DNA of 64,000 nt. Source: Ruegeria sp. AD91A. Its GTDB lineage: Bacteria; Pseudomonadota; Alphaproteobacteria; Rhodobacterales; Rhodobacteraceae. A program made the translations under genes and the position numbers. The first letter of the stretch is position 1; the number at the start of each line of letters is the position of its first letter. The stretch is taken from the NCBI RefSeq assembly GCF_003443535.1, contig NZ_CP031946.1:3486001-3550000 (forward strand), in the 5' to 3' direction. The notes below the pieces were generated by a model that ran no database searches, was not told the DNA's origin, and saw only the letters and a list, made by a program, of their open reading frames with translations. Shown one piece after another: positions 46,555 through 54,794 of the stretch.

Positions 46555-47034
46555 TTACGCCCCGCCCTTTGCTAGGTTGTCCCGCTTCCAAAGAGGTTGC
46601 AGGTTGCTGTAGTGGCAAAGTTCGATGAGGTGTTCCAAAGACCGTGCAGCTGAGAGAGGGGTAATATGGTCCACCTCCCATTTACCATACCGATCCCATG
46701 TCATGCCGTCTGTGAAGCGTGCCTCTATGTACCGCTTTAAGGCCGCATGCGAGCAACCGACTGCCCGAGACGGGCTGGCCTCGCCCCTCAATATCTGACC
46801 TGACCGGTTCTGTACTGACCTGAACATACGGTAAGATGGATCGATTGCTCGACACCTCCGATCCCGCTCGACCGTGTTCTCAGCGTTGCACTGAACGCAC
46901 TGGCGATTGCTGACGTAGCGCTCAGCCAGGTGCCCAAACTTGCACGGACGAACCGTCCAGAAACGAGAAAGGCCGCGCAGGGCGGCCTCCTTACGAGTGA
47001 GGAACGTCGGTTCCGATGCTATGTCAAACGGCAT
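46555..47034 (-). CDS. Phage-type HNH endonuclease
   Basis: A 159-residue protein with an N-terminal zinc-like CKFGH...CVQC pair and a C-terminal HNH motif: TWDRYGKWEVDHITPLSAARS, then HYSNLQPLWKRDNLAKGG. This arrangement is common in HNH proteins of phages and satellites. Its ATG overlaps the stop of the ATPase gene (TAATG), so they are translated together. The role could be homing, packaging-related nicking or recombination. Confidence 0.82.
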   Translation of the reverse strand: MPFDIASEPTFLTRKEAALRGLSRFWTVRPCKFGHLAERYVSNRQCVQCNAENTVERDRRCRAIDPSYRMFRSVQNRSGQILRGEASPSRAVGCSHAALKRYIEARFTDGMTWDRYGKWEVDHITPLSAARSLEHLIELCHYSNLQPLWKRDNLAKGGA

Positions 47035-48545
47035 TATGCTGCTGCCGCCACCTGACGACCCTCCAACCGGGAAAGCAACTCATTCTGCCTATGCCCTTTG
47101 GCACAAACCTGTCCACTATTGACCTCACCGGATAGCAGCCAGTTCAGCAGTAGGTTCCGCATTCTCTGAGATGGCATGTAGAGCGTTACACGATGCCTTG
47201 GCGTGTAGGCGCGCCCCGCACCGTTAAGGCCTCCGACACGTATTGCGGATCGGAACAGCCACTGCACCAGTTCGGTCAACGCATAGGCGTCAGAGAACCT
47301 TTGAGCTTCGTTGCTGTCGCGTTTCATGCCAAGGAACGTGAGAAGTTGTGGATTGGGGTTTTGGTCATATAGGTACACCGCTGTGGTGCACCCTATGTGG
47401 GCATTGGTCCCACGTGTGGTGTTGGGTACGAAGCTAACACCGTCTGTGGTCCACATTGCATCAAAGACCTCAGTGTCCTTGTTGTACACCTCTTCTTTCA
47501 AGGCGCGCCCGAACATGCGCGTATGCCTTGAGAGCCTACCTGCCTTTGGCTTTTGTCCGGTCTCAGCGTCATGCCACAGGCGGCGTGCACACGTCAGCAT
47601 GACCGTTTTGGGGTCTACGCCATACAGTTCTCTTGCTTTGAACTTGCGTAGCTTGTGACCAATCGAGGAGCACTGCGAGTGCGTTTTGATCGTCTTTAGC
47701 TGAGCGCAGTGTGTCCACTTTTGGTTCTTTAGTTCCGGTATGGGTAATACCGTCAGCGCGTTAGCAACATCTTCTCGCCACGCTGCCTCGACTTCTTTAT
47801 CCAGACGCTGCACATCCAAAGTGAAGGAGCCGGGATGCTCTTTCTGCAGTTTTTGCAGGTACTGCAGCAGCACCGATCCTTCCGAAAGGTACGTGTAAAT
47901 CGTCACGGACTTGGGCTTGAGCAAGAGTTCTTTGGGAATGGCGAGGACGAACAGCTTCTCGCTTATGCGATACAGTGCACCCGACTTGGCTTTGTCATAG
48001 AGGGATCGGTCAAAAGTCTTGTTCCCTTTTCGGTATAGTTCATCCCACATTTCCGTTGGAACAATTCGACCGTCAGGCTCCTCTTTTGCCATGCCAAGGC
48101 CTAGGTAAGCTGTGTCAAAGTCAACCTTTCGGACTGTTTGGTCCACCTCGAAGGGATTTACGACCTCGTCGATGATGAGGTTGTATCCACTAAGTAAGTG
48201 ATCGACTTCGATGGTTGGTTTGCCGTCGCTGTCGAACTCAGTACATCTCGCAACGCCGGTACTCTGGGTCGCCAGAGTTCCGAGCCGGTAGAATAGTTGA
48301 TGAGTACAAGCAATTGACTTACCCGCCCGGATCAACTTTTCGCAGTGATCGCGTTTGTTGCCGCCGTTGCAAATAGGCTGTGTCAGAATGAAATCGGAAC
48401 CCGTTCGGGCACCATTGATGAACCGTTCCACCTCACTTAGATACGGAACAACGGCTATGTATTTTTCCGGCTTCTTGAAGTTGCGGTTGATTTCTGTGGA
48501 TTTGCCATACCCACAAGGTTTGTCGACAATAGTGATGTGGGGCAT
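47034..48545 (-). CDS. P-loop ATPase, helicase-like protein of phage type
   Basis: A 503-residue protein. The N-terminus has a Walker A-like DKPCGYGKST and, near residue 125, LIIDEVVNP as Walker B, as in SF2/DEAD-like phage ATPases. The rest, with YSGEVNSGQVCAKGHRQ near the end, matches no family I can name. AGGAGG precedes the ATG, and a 15-base palindrome overlaps its leader. Next to an origin-like repeat block and upstream of the HNH gene, it probably drives element replication. This is inference. Confidence 0.65.
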   Translation of the reverse strand: MPHITIVDKPCGYGKSTEINRNFKKPEKYIAVVPYLSEVERFINGARTGSDFILTQPICNGGNKRDHCEKLIRAGKSIACTHQLFYRLGTLATQSTGVARCTEFDSDGKPTIEVDHLLSGYNLIIDEVVNPFEVDQTVRKVDFDTAYLGLGMAKEEPDGRIVPTEMWDELYRKGNKTFDRSLYDKAKSGALYRISEKLFVLAIPKELLLKPKSVTIYTYLSEGSVLLQYLQKLQKEHPGSFTLDVQRLDKEVEAAWREDVANALTVLPIPELKNQKWTHCAQLKTIKTHSQCSSIGHKLRKFKARELYGVDPKTVMLTCARRLWHDAETGQKPKAGRLSRHTRMFGRALKEEVYNKDTEVFDAMWTTDGVSFVPNTTRGTNAHIGCTTAVYLYDQNPNPQLLTFLGMKRDSNEAQRFSDAYALTELVQWLFRSAIRVGGLNGAGRAYTPRHRVTLYMPSQRMRNLLLNWLLSGEVNSGQVCAKGHRQNELLSRLEGRQVAAAA

Positions 48546-48561
48546 TCAAACCTCCTGTGTT

Positions 48562-48576
48562 TGGTCCATTGGACCA
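48562..48576. promoter_or_regulatory. Palindromic operator candidate before the ATPase gene
   Basis: TGGTCCATTGGACCA is a perfect 7+1+7 inverted repeat 17 bases upstream of the ATPase start, overlapping its leader. It has the size of a phage-repressor operator. No repressor gene is obvious in the island. Confidence 0.5.
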
Positions 48577-48671
48577 GTTTGGGGAATGTGCTCTGTTGGA
48601 TACCGAGCAAATGGAATTGCCCCGTTGGGGCGACTGGGAGGAAATCCCGGTGAACACGCAATGGATAAACT

Positions 48672-48695
48672 AGAGGGATCAAAAGCCCTCTTTTT
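48672..48695 (+). terminator. Intrinsic terminator on the plus strand
   Basis: AGAGGG (48672-48677) pairs with CCCTCT (48686-48691) around an eight-base loop and is followed by TTTT. It would stop a short plus-strand transcript starting near the operator. Confidence 0.65.
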
Positions 48696-48834
48696 AGTAC
48701 CTTTGCTTACAGGTCATCGTGATTTAGTGTTTATTTACTTATGCTTACTTGCTACTTACTCCACTCGCATTGGAGTAAAGGAAGGCCAAGTCGTCTAAGT
48801 GACCCGATCAACAATGACCAAGCGAAACCTGTAT

Positions 48835-48941
48835 GCTCAACTGAGGGAGGGGTTTTGCTCGAATGAGGCAGTGGTAACGCTTGTTAGTTCACAAAACGGA
48901 GGGTTAGCGCCTGTGTGTTCACAAGAGGAAGGGTTAATGCC
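48835..48941. repeat. Four iteron-like 25-base repeats
   Basis: Units begin at 48835, 48857, 48887 and 48917. The last two match at 20 of 25 positions (GTTCACAAAACGGAGGGTTA type), and the earlier two are more divergent (16 of 25 each). Units 2-4 are spaced at exactly 30 bases. All share the core GAGG-AGGGTTA. An AT-rich stretch and a hairpin lie just upstream, a layout of replication origins. Confidence 0.5.
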
Positions 48942-49084
48942 ATTTCCAAATGTGTGCGGGACAGAAAGCCAGCCACGGACAGCCAAAAAGATCGGGGAGC
49001 GGCGTTGTCGCTTGATATGGAGTAGGGTGGTCAAAAACTGACGCATCGAGAGACTACGACCACCCTGCACAGCATCACGCCGAT

Positions 49085-50092
49085 TTACGCATGTTCGACG
49101 GCTGCCAACTTTGCCACGATGTCATTGGTCTGCAGGTGGGTGTAACGCATCAGCATCCGCAAATCCCGATGTCCGCTGATCATTTGGACTTGCGCCAACG
49201 ATAATCCGCTTTCCACAAAGCGGGACACCGCCTCGTGTCGAATGTCATGAAATGTAAGGTCTACCACGCCTGCCCGGTGCCTGAGGCGCTCAAAGGCTAA
49301 TCGCACAGAATTACCAGACAGGGGCAAACACCGGTCGTTCCCGCGTGGCAGGTCCATCAAAACGGCAACGGCATTCGGGCTGAGAGGCACTGTACGGGCG
49401 CGACCGTTTTTGGTTTGGGGCAAGAACACTGTCCGACGCTCAAGGTCTACATGCTTCCATTGTATCGACAGCAATTCCCCTCGGCGCATCCCGGTCGCCA
49501 AAGCAAGCGTCAGCAATGGCCTCATCAGCGGAGACCGAGCTTGGTTCACTGCACCCAACAAAGCCTGCCATTCTCCTTCATGCAATCGCCTCTCGCGGCG
49601 GTTATCAATCTTTGGTCTTCGGACAGGCTTGACCGGGTTTCCTTGTGGCAGGTTCTGCCCCCAATCCTCACAGGCGACATCAAGGGCGTGCTGCAACCAA
49701 CCCAGTTCCCTCACCACAGTCGCCGCCTTCATGGATTTAATGCGCTGGTCACGATAGTGGGTAAAGTCAGCGGATCGCAGCTTGCCGACCTTCCTGCTGG
49801 CTAACTTGGAGCATTTACGCAGGAACCCGTTGATTGCATAACTTTCATTGTCCGCGCACCGTTTCTCGCTCGTGATGTAATCTCGGTATTTTCGCAACAC
49901 TTCACCAAGTGTCATCTCGGATGCGTTCACACTGAGGTCTGGGGTTAGCAATCCCCTGTCGGCGCTCAACTCCGTCTCACGAGCCCACTTAGTCGCATCA
50001 GCACGCTTTAGAAATGACTTGGATCGGGATTGCCCGTCCTTCCGAACCGTCGCCTGCCACTTTCCACTAGGCCGTTTTACGATTGTTGGCAT
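49085..50092 (-). CDS. Tyrosine-type site-specific integrase
   Basis: A 335-residue tyrosine recombinase that inserts the island at tRNA-Val. The start is ATG 50092 (MPTIVKRPSGKWQATV) with AGGAG upstream. The N-terminal arm domain and SAM-like core precede the catalytic set: TGMRRGELLSIQW (Arg), HDIRHEAVSRF (His, Arg), ISGHRDLRMLMRYTH (His, Tyr). It lies 127 bases from the repeat and the intact tRNA, the usual position for such integrases. The leader AACACAGGAG is shared with that of the ATPase gene. Confidence 0.93.
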   Translation of the reverse strand: MPTIVKRPSGKWQATVRKDGQSRSKSFLKRADATKWARETELSADRGLLTPDLSVNASEMTLGEVLRKYRDYITSEKRCADNESYAINGFLRKCSKLASRKVGKLRSADFTHYRDQRIKSMKAATVVRELGWLQHALDVACEDWGQNLPQGNPVKPVRRPKIDNRRERRLHEGEWQALLGAVNQARSPLMRPLLTLALATGMRRGELLSIQWKHVDLERRTVFLPQTKNGRARTVPLSPNAVAVLMDLPRGNDRCLPLSGNSVRLAFERLRHRAGVVDLTFHDIRHEAVSRFVESGLSLAQVQMISGHRDLRMLMRYTHLQTNDIVAKLAAVEHA

Positions 50093-50218
50093 GGCCCATA
50101 TCTCCTGTGTTGGAGACATCTTTTCTGTCTAAGTGCAGCGGAGGCGCAGCGGACACAGTTTCATGCGCAGCACAGCAAAAGGTGCTAGTCGCGTAAGACC
50201 TTGATACAATGTGGGGAA

Positions 50219-50298
<80 letters not shown>

Positions 50299-50592
50299 GT
50301 GACGCTGCATTTAGCCAAGCCTGCGGGCGGGCGCAAGAGGGTCTGGAAGATTTTCTTGTATTCCTTGATCAGCAGCCGACCAACGTTGCATCGTATGAGC
50401 GGTCGACTGAACATACGTGTACTCAGGACCCCCCTCAGGTCAAGGAGTGTGCAACCCAATTCCAGGCAGATCGACAGCAAATGTCGCGCTGAACTTTCGA
50501 CCCATCATGTTTAAATGGCCAAAGGCGCTTGCGCGCCACCTGTGGCGTCCGATATTCCCGGAGAAACTGAAACGATCCGGTCGGGAATATAC
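50299..50592. other. Intergenic region between tRNA-Val and modA
   Basis: No gene is visible. It is the chromosomal side of the junction and carries the inverted repeat before modA. Small open frames here lack any support. Confidence 0.5.
50552..50590. promoter_or_regulatory. Inverted repeat before modA
   Basis: ATATTCCCG (50552-50560) and CGGGAATAT (50582-50590) form a perfect 9-base inverted repeat with a 21-base spacer, ending two bases before the modA start. It could be a regulator site or a hairpin hiding the translation start. It does not match the classical ModE box. Confidence 0.4.
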
Positions 50593-51372
50593 ATGACCCT
50601 ATCCTTCGGCCGCCGATTTTGGATGGTGGCACTGGTCTTTGGCATATTGGCGCTGGCCCCAATCAGGGCCGGTGCCGAAGGCATTCTGGTTTTTGCAGCG
50701 GCCAGCCTCAAGACCGCTTTGGATGAAATTGTGGTGGGGTATGAAAACCAGACCGGCCAGAGAGTTACTGTTTCTTATGCGGCCTCGTCGGTTCTGGCGC
50801 GGCAGATTCAGCAGGGCGCACCTGCGGATATGTTTGTCTCGGCCAACACGGATTGGATGGATGTGTTGGAGCAGGATGGTCTAATTCGGGCAGATTCTCG
50901 AGTGGATTTACTGGGCAACGGTCTGGTTCTGATCGGGTCTGATGATCGTGTCGAAATGGGCGAAATCCAACCGGGCTATGACCTCAGGGCGGAATTGAAA
51001 GATGGCTATCTGGCCATGGCACTGGTTGATGCGGTGCCTGCCGGGATTTATGGCAAAGCGGCTTTGCAGAGTCTGAACCAGTGGGAAGCTGTGCGGAATC
51101 AGGTGGCGCAGGCCGACAATGTTCGCGCTGCGCTGGCTCTGGTGGCAGCAGGGGCCGCGCCATTGGGGATCGTGTACCAATCAGATGCCAAGGTGGAGGA
51201 AAGGGTCCAGGTCGTTGCGACTTTCCGCGCCGACCTGCATCCACCGATAATTTACCCTGCGGCACTGACCCTCAATGCAAAAGAAGGAGCACACGCTTTC
51301 CTTGAACACCTGAAGACGGATGCTGTCACGGCTGTATTTCTGGAGCAGGGATTTACCCTGCCGGGCAGGTGA
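50593..51372 (+). CDS. modA: Molybdate ABC transporter, periplasmic binding protein
   Basis: A 259-residue molybdate/tungstate-binding protein starting at ATG 50593 with a signal peptide ending AGA. The mature part begins GILVFAAASLKTALDEIV, the ModA anion-binding start, with SYAASSVLARQIQQGAPADMFVSAN and GIYGKAAL. It delivers molybdate to ModB. The stop overlaps the modB start (GTGA). Confidence 0.94.
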   Translation: MTLSFGRRFWMVALVFGILALAPIRAGAEGILVFAAASLKTALDEIVVGYENQTGQRVTVSYAASSVLARQIQQGAPADMFVSANTDWMDVLEQDGLIRADSRVDLLGNGLVLIGSDDRVEMGEIQPGYDLRAELKDGYLAMALVDAVPAGIYGKAALQSLNQWEAVRNQVAQADNVRAALALVAAGAAPLGIVYQSDAKVEERVQVVATFRADLHPPIIYPAALTLNAKEGAHAFLEHLKTDAVTAVFLEQGFTLPGR

Positions 51373-52070
51373 TTGCCTTGGATTGGTTAGGGCCTGCAGA
51401 AGTTGAAGCCTTGAAACTTTCACTGCGCGTGTCCTTTTGGGCGACGCTGGCGACTTTGCCGTTTGGGATATTTGTCGCTTACGCTCTGGCCCGCTGGCGG
51501 TTTCCCGGGCGACAGGTTTTGAATGGTCTGGTGCATTTGCCGCTGATCCTGCCGCCGGTTGTCACCGGATACCTGTTGTTGCTGACCTTCGGCATTCAAG
51601 GGCCACTGGGGCGGATCTTGGCCGAGTTCGGGATCGTAGTGGCCTTTCGCTGGACAGGTGCAGCCCTTGCCGCCGGAATCATGGCCTTCCCTTTGATGGT
51701 CCGGGCGATACGTTTGTCGATCGAAGCGGTGGACCCGAAGCTGGAGCAGGCAGGAGCAACACTGGGCGCGTCGCGCCCGATGGTGTTTTTTACTGTGACC
51801 TTACCGATGATTCTACCAGGGGTCATAGCCGGGTCTATTTTGGCTTTCGCTAAGGCCATGGGTGAATTCGGTGCGACGATCACTTTCGTGTCCAATATTC
51901 CGGGTCAGACGCAGACATTGCCTTCGGCTGTTTACGCCTTTTTGCAGGTTCCAGGCGGCGAGGCCGCTGCGACGCGGCTGGTTCTGATCTCGATCGTCAT
52001 CGCGATGAGCGCGTTGTTGCTTTCAGAATATGTGGGACGCCGCGCCGCCGCGCGGGTGGCCGGATCATGA
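51369..52070 (+). CDS. modB: Molybdate ABC transporter, permease
   Basis: A 233-residue inner-membrane permease with about five segments, starting at a GTG that overlaps the modA stop. The EAA-loop motif is in GASRPMVFFTVTLPMILPGVIAG, followed by FAKAMGEFGATITFVSNIPGQT, typical of ModB. It couples the binding protein to ModC and overlaps modC by four bases. Confidence 0.95.
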   Translation: MIALDWLGPAEVEALKLSLRVSFWATLATLPFGIFVAYALARWRFPGRQVLNGLVHLPLILPPVVTGYLLLLTFGIQGPLGRILAEFGIVVAFRWTGAALAAGIMAFPLMVRAIRLSIEAVDPKLEQAGATLGASRPMVFFTVTLPMILPGVIAGSILAFAKAMGEFGATITFVSNIPGQTQTLPSAVYAFLQVPGGEAAATRLVLISIVIAMSALLLSEYVGRRAAARVAGS

Positions 52071-53167
52071 GCCTGTCTGTTCGGTTGCACCACCATCTGT
52101 CAGGGATAGATCTGGACGTCAGTTTTGATGCACCCCCCGGCGTAACAGTGCTTTTTGGGCGCTCCGGATCGGGCAAGACCACCATTGTCAACGCAGTCGC
52201 AGGGTTGCTGCGGCCCGAGGCGGGACGTGTGTCTGTGGATGGCTGGGTTCTGTTCGACACGGAAAAGGGACTCTGGCTGCCGCCGCATCGGCGTCGATTG
52301 GGATATATTTTTCAGGAAGGGCGGTTGTTCCCTCATCTGACCGTGCGTCAGAACCTTGCTTATGGGCGATGGTTCGCGCCGAAGAATACACGACGCGAAG
52401 ACCCCGACAGGGTCATCGACATGCTGGGCATCGATCATCTTCTGGACCGCAGACCTGCCGGGTTGTCAGGCGGTGAGAAACAACGTGTTGCCATCGGGCG
52501 GGCCTTGTTGGCAAGCCCGCGATTGATCCTGGCAGATGAACCTCTGGCGGCACTGGATGATGGGCGAAAAGCGGAAATCCTGCCCTATTTCGAGCGTCTC
52601 AGGGATGAGGTTTCGGTTCCGATCCTCTATGTGACGCACTCGGCTGCTGAAGTGGCCCGATTGGCAACGTCCGTCGTTGCGTTGCAGGATGGCAAGGCCG
52701 TTCGTCATGGGCCCGCATCCGAAGTTCTTGCCGACCCGTCTGTGGCCCCTACGGGTGTCCGTGCCGTCGGGGCCGTGTTGCAGGTTCAGGTTGCAAAGCA
52801 TCATTCCGATGGGCTGACGGAATTGAATGCCAATGGCGCACGGTTGTTTCTGCCTCGCATTGCGCATGAGATCGGAGCTAACTTGCGTATTCGTATTCCT
52901 GCGCAGGAAGTGATCCTGTCGAACAAAAAACCCGAGGGGCTTTCGGCGCTGAATGTGCTCAGCGGCACTGTCGAAGAGATCCGGTCGGGCGAGGGACCTG
53001 GTGCGATCGTGTCCGTAAGGACCCCGGCGGGCAATGTGCTGGCGCGGGTCACGCGTCGATCTGTTGCGGCCCTTAACCTGCAACCGGGCAGCACATGTCA
53101 TGCGGTGATCAAGACGGTTGCATTGGCCCCGCAGGATGTCGGCGGACATATTGTGGCCGGTAGTTAG
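52067..53167 (+). CDS. modC: Molybdate ABC transporter, ATP-binding protein
   Basis: A 366-residue ATPase. Walker A GRSGSGKT, signature LSGGEKQRVAIGRALL, Walker B LILADEPLAALD and the switch histidine (VTHSAAEV) are intact. The C-terminus carries a Mop/TOBE domain (NVLSGTVEEIRSGEG and following) that binds molybdate and senses supply. The stop overlaps that of the Hint-domain gene by three bases in a convergent arrangement. Confidence 0.95.
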   Translation: MSLSVRLHHHLSGIDLDVSFDAPPGVTVLFGRSGSGKTTIVNAVAGLLRPEAGRVSVDGWVLFDTEKGLWLPPHRRRLGYIFQEGRLFPHLTVRQNLAYGRWFAPKNTRREDPDRVIDMLGIDHLLDRRPAGLSGGEKQRVAIGRALLASPRLILADEPLAALDDGRKAEILPYFERLRDEVSVPILYVTHSAAEVARLATSVVALQDGKAVRHGPASEVLADPSVAPTGVRAVGAVLQVQVAKHHSDGLTELNANGARLFLPRIAHEIGANLRIRIPAQEVILSNKKPEGLSALNVLSGTVEEIRSGEGPGAIVSVRTPAGNVLARVTRRSVAALNLQPGSTCHAVIKTVALAPQDVGGHIVAGS

Positions 53168-54096
53168 TCTCGGGCGAGGGCGCGGGCTTCGTGTTCGCGC
53201 AGTATCAGACGAGCCGCGCGCCCGAACCCGGTATGACCCGGGGTCGGCCTGTCCGGGAATATTGCGGCCAGCTCCCGCAACGCGTCAGAGGACAAGGTAT
53301 ACAGCGCCTCTTCCCCCAGAAACAGGCTTTCGGCCAGCGCTCCGTTGGCGCTCAGGATTTCGTGTCGGTCCAGCAGGACGTGGAGATATTCGATGGCTTC
53401 AACAGATGTATCGATGCCAATGCCGGGCCATCCGCACAGGTGTTTGGCGGCAACCAGGGCTTCGGATGCGCTGAAAAGCAACTCGACCTTCGGGCCCTTT
53501 ACCAGAATTCTGTGCTGTTGCGACACGAGAAGGTCGCGAGAGGGTTCGTTCGGCCCCAGACTGCCCGCCGAGATACGAACGGGGCGCATAACAGGTTCAT
53601 CGCATAATCGTTCGCGTGGAATCGTACTGCTTTCGATCCAGCGGATGGGTTGCAGACCGTTATCCTCGGTAGCCACCTTGTGACCTACCTCCAGCGTTTC
53701 AATCGCAGTTGGGCCGTTTTCAGTCTCAATCAGAGTTCCGGCTGCAAAACAGACGCCTTCAATCCTGATGACCACTTCCACCGGGTCCGGTGTGCCGGTG
53801 AATGGAAGGGTGAATGGGCCGACTTGCGTTGTACCCGAGACGCTGATGAAGAAAGAATCGAAGACAACTTCGCCTTTGTCGAGACCATCGAAAAATGTCG
53901 GGTCGACGGTATAGGTCCACTCTCCTGTGTTCGGGTCGATCGAGGCGGTTCCGTTGGCGGGCTGTGCCGCTATCGTCCAGGTTTGTGTGACCGGATTGAA
54001 GTTTCCATTGTCCAACGTGGGTTGTCCCGTCTCCACGTTGGGCGGGAAACCAGTCACATCCCCGGTCAGTTCGCCTGTGATCGGAACTGAAACCAA
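53164..54096 (-). CDS. Hint-domain protein with a VCBS-like N-terminal module
   Basis: A 310-residue protein. Residues 1-105 hold a cadherin/VCBS-like repeat (NGTASIDPNTGEWTYTVDP). Residues about 113-250 form a Hint (hedgehog/intein-like) domain of the Hint_2 type: VCFAAGTLIETENGPTAIETL, with Cys as nucleophile, and LLVSQQHRILVKG. Such proteins are frequent in Rhodobacterales and thought to be secreted and self-processed. TTG 54096 directly follows the HlyC-type gene's stop (TAATTG), so expression is coupled. Confidence 0.85.
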   Translation of the reverse strand: MVSVPITGELTGDVTGFPPNVETGQPTLDNGNFNPVTQTWTIAAQPANGTASIDPNTGEWTYTVDPTFFDGLDKGEVVFDSFFISVSGTTQVGPFTLPFTGTPDPVEVVIRIEGVCFAAGTLIETENGPTAIETLEVGHKVATEDNGLQPIRWIESSTIPRERLCDEPVMRPVRISAGSLGPNEPSRDLLVSQQHRILVKGPKVELLFSASEALVAAKHLCGWPGIGIDTSVEAIEYLHVLLDRHEILSANGALAESLFLGEEALYTLSSDALRELAAIFPDRPTPGHTGFGRAARLILREHEARALARD

Positions 54097-54639
54097 TTAA
54101 CCCTCGCCTTGCTGCAACACGCGTTCAAATTCCTTCTTTCGATACAGGCGCATGTGAACTTCGCCTGCTTCATCCCGCGTCCATTCGACAATCCGATTGC
54201 GTGTCATGTCACTGTCCATCCGGTTGGTGCGCACACGCTGGTGCGGGATCTCCTGCTTGAGGATATCAACAATTTGGCTGGTCTGTCCAAACGGGGCCAC
54301 CAGATCGATGATCCAGAAAGAGGGTCCGCTGGTGAAATCCGCGTCTGTGAGGGGTTTTCCTTTTACTGCATAGCGGTGCTCGACCTCGGGGCTGAGCCCG
54401 GCGAACGTGACAAAGCCTCGGGGGAATCCGCTCTGTCGGAAGATATGGTACTGGCCCAGGCGAAACGGGGTTTCGAACGCATACAAAACCTGTGCCAGAC
54501 TGCGTTTCTGATGTGTTGTCGTCAGCCCTGCCAGATAGAACATTGCGCCCAGATCCGAGTATTTCTCAGGCGGGAAATCAAACCAGTCTTTTGGAAACGT
54601 CTTGCTCAAAGAAATGCCCAACAGTGTAACGGGACCCAA
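54097..54639 (-). CDS. HlyC-type toxin-activating lysine acyltransferase
   Basis: A 180-residue acyltransferase of the RTX-toxin-activating family. Histidine 43 (in TTTHQKRSLAQV) and Asp 112 (in WIIDLVAPFG) lie 69 residues apart, the same spacing as His23 and Asp92 of HlyC, and FRLGQYHIFRQSGFPRGFVTF lies between. These enzymes transfer a fatty acyl group from acyl-ACP to lysines of pro-toxins. There is no RTX toxin nearby; the coupled partner is the Hint-domain protein. The start is a TTG at 54639 without a clear ribosome-binding site. Confidence 0.82.
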   Translation of the reverse strand: MGPVTLLGISLSKTFPKDWFDFPPEKYSDLGAMFYLAGLTTTHQKRSLAQVLYAFETPFRLGQYHIFRQSGFPRGFVTFAGLSPEVEHRYAVKGKPLTDADFTSGPSFWIIDLVAPFGQTSQIVDILKQEIPHQRVRTNRMDSDMTRNRIVEWTRDEAGEVHMRLYRKKEFERVLQQGEG

Positions 54640-54794
54640 AAGTTTACAGAGAGTGTAATGCTTTCCTGCAATTTGAGTAGAATTAATTCGCTGTTGTGGT
54701 CAGTGTTACAGGTTCGTTGGCATGTCCCGCTTTACTCGCAGGTCGTCCCGGCTATGTTATTGGTATCGGCCCCTTGTTTCGGGATATCTGGATT

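Larger units (their letters stand above)
48546..49084. other. Origin-like intergenic block of the island
   Basis: This 540-base gap has no clear gene. It holds in order: palindrome TGGTCCATTGGACCA (48562-48576); a tiny frame (48611-48673, 20 residues) ending in a terminator (48672-48695); an AT-rich stretch 48697-48760; a hairpin TTACTCCA/TGGAGTAA (48756-48763 and 48771-48778); and four 25-base repeats (48835-48941). The 80-codon frame over the repeats (48799-49041) has no good start. Confidence 0.55.

Noticed and set aside
48799..49041. 80-codon gene over the iteron-like repeats
   Set aside because: Poor start context and a repetitive sequence better explained as DNA repeats; not fully excluded.
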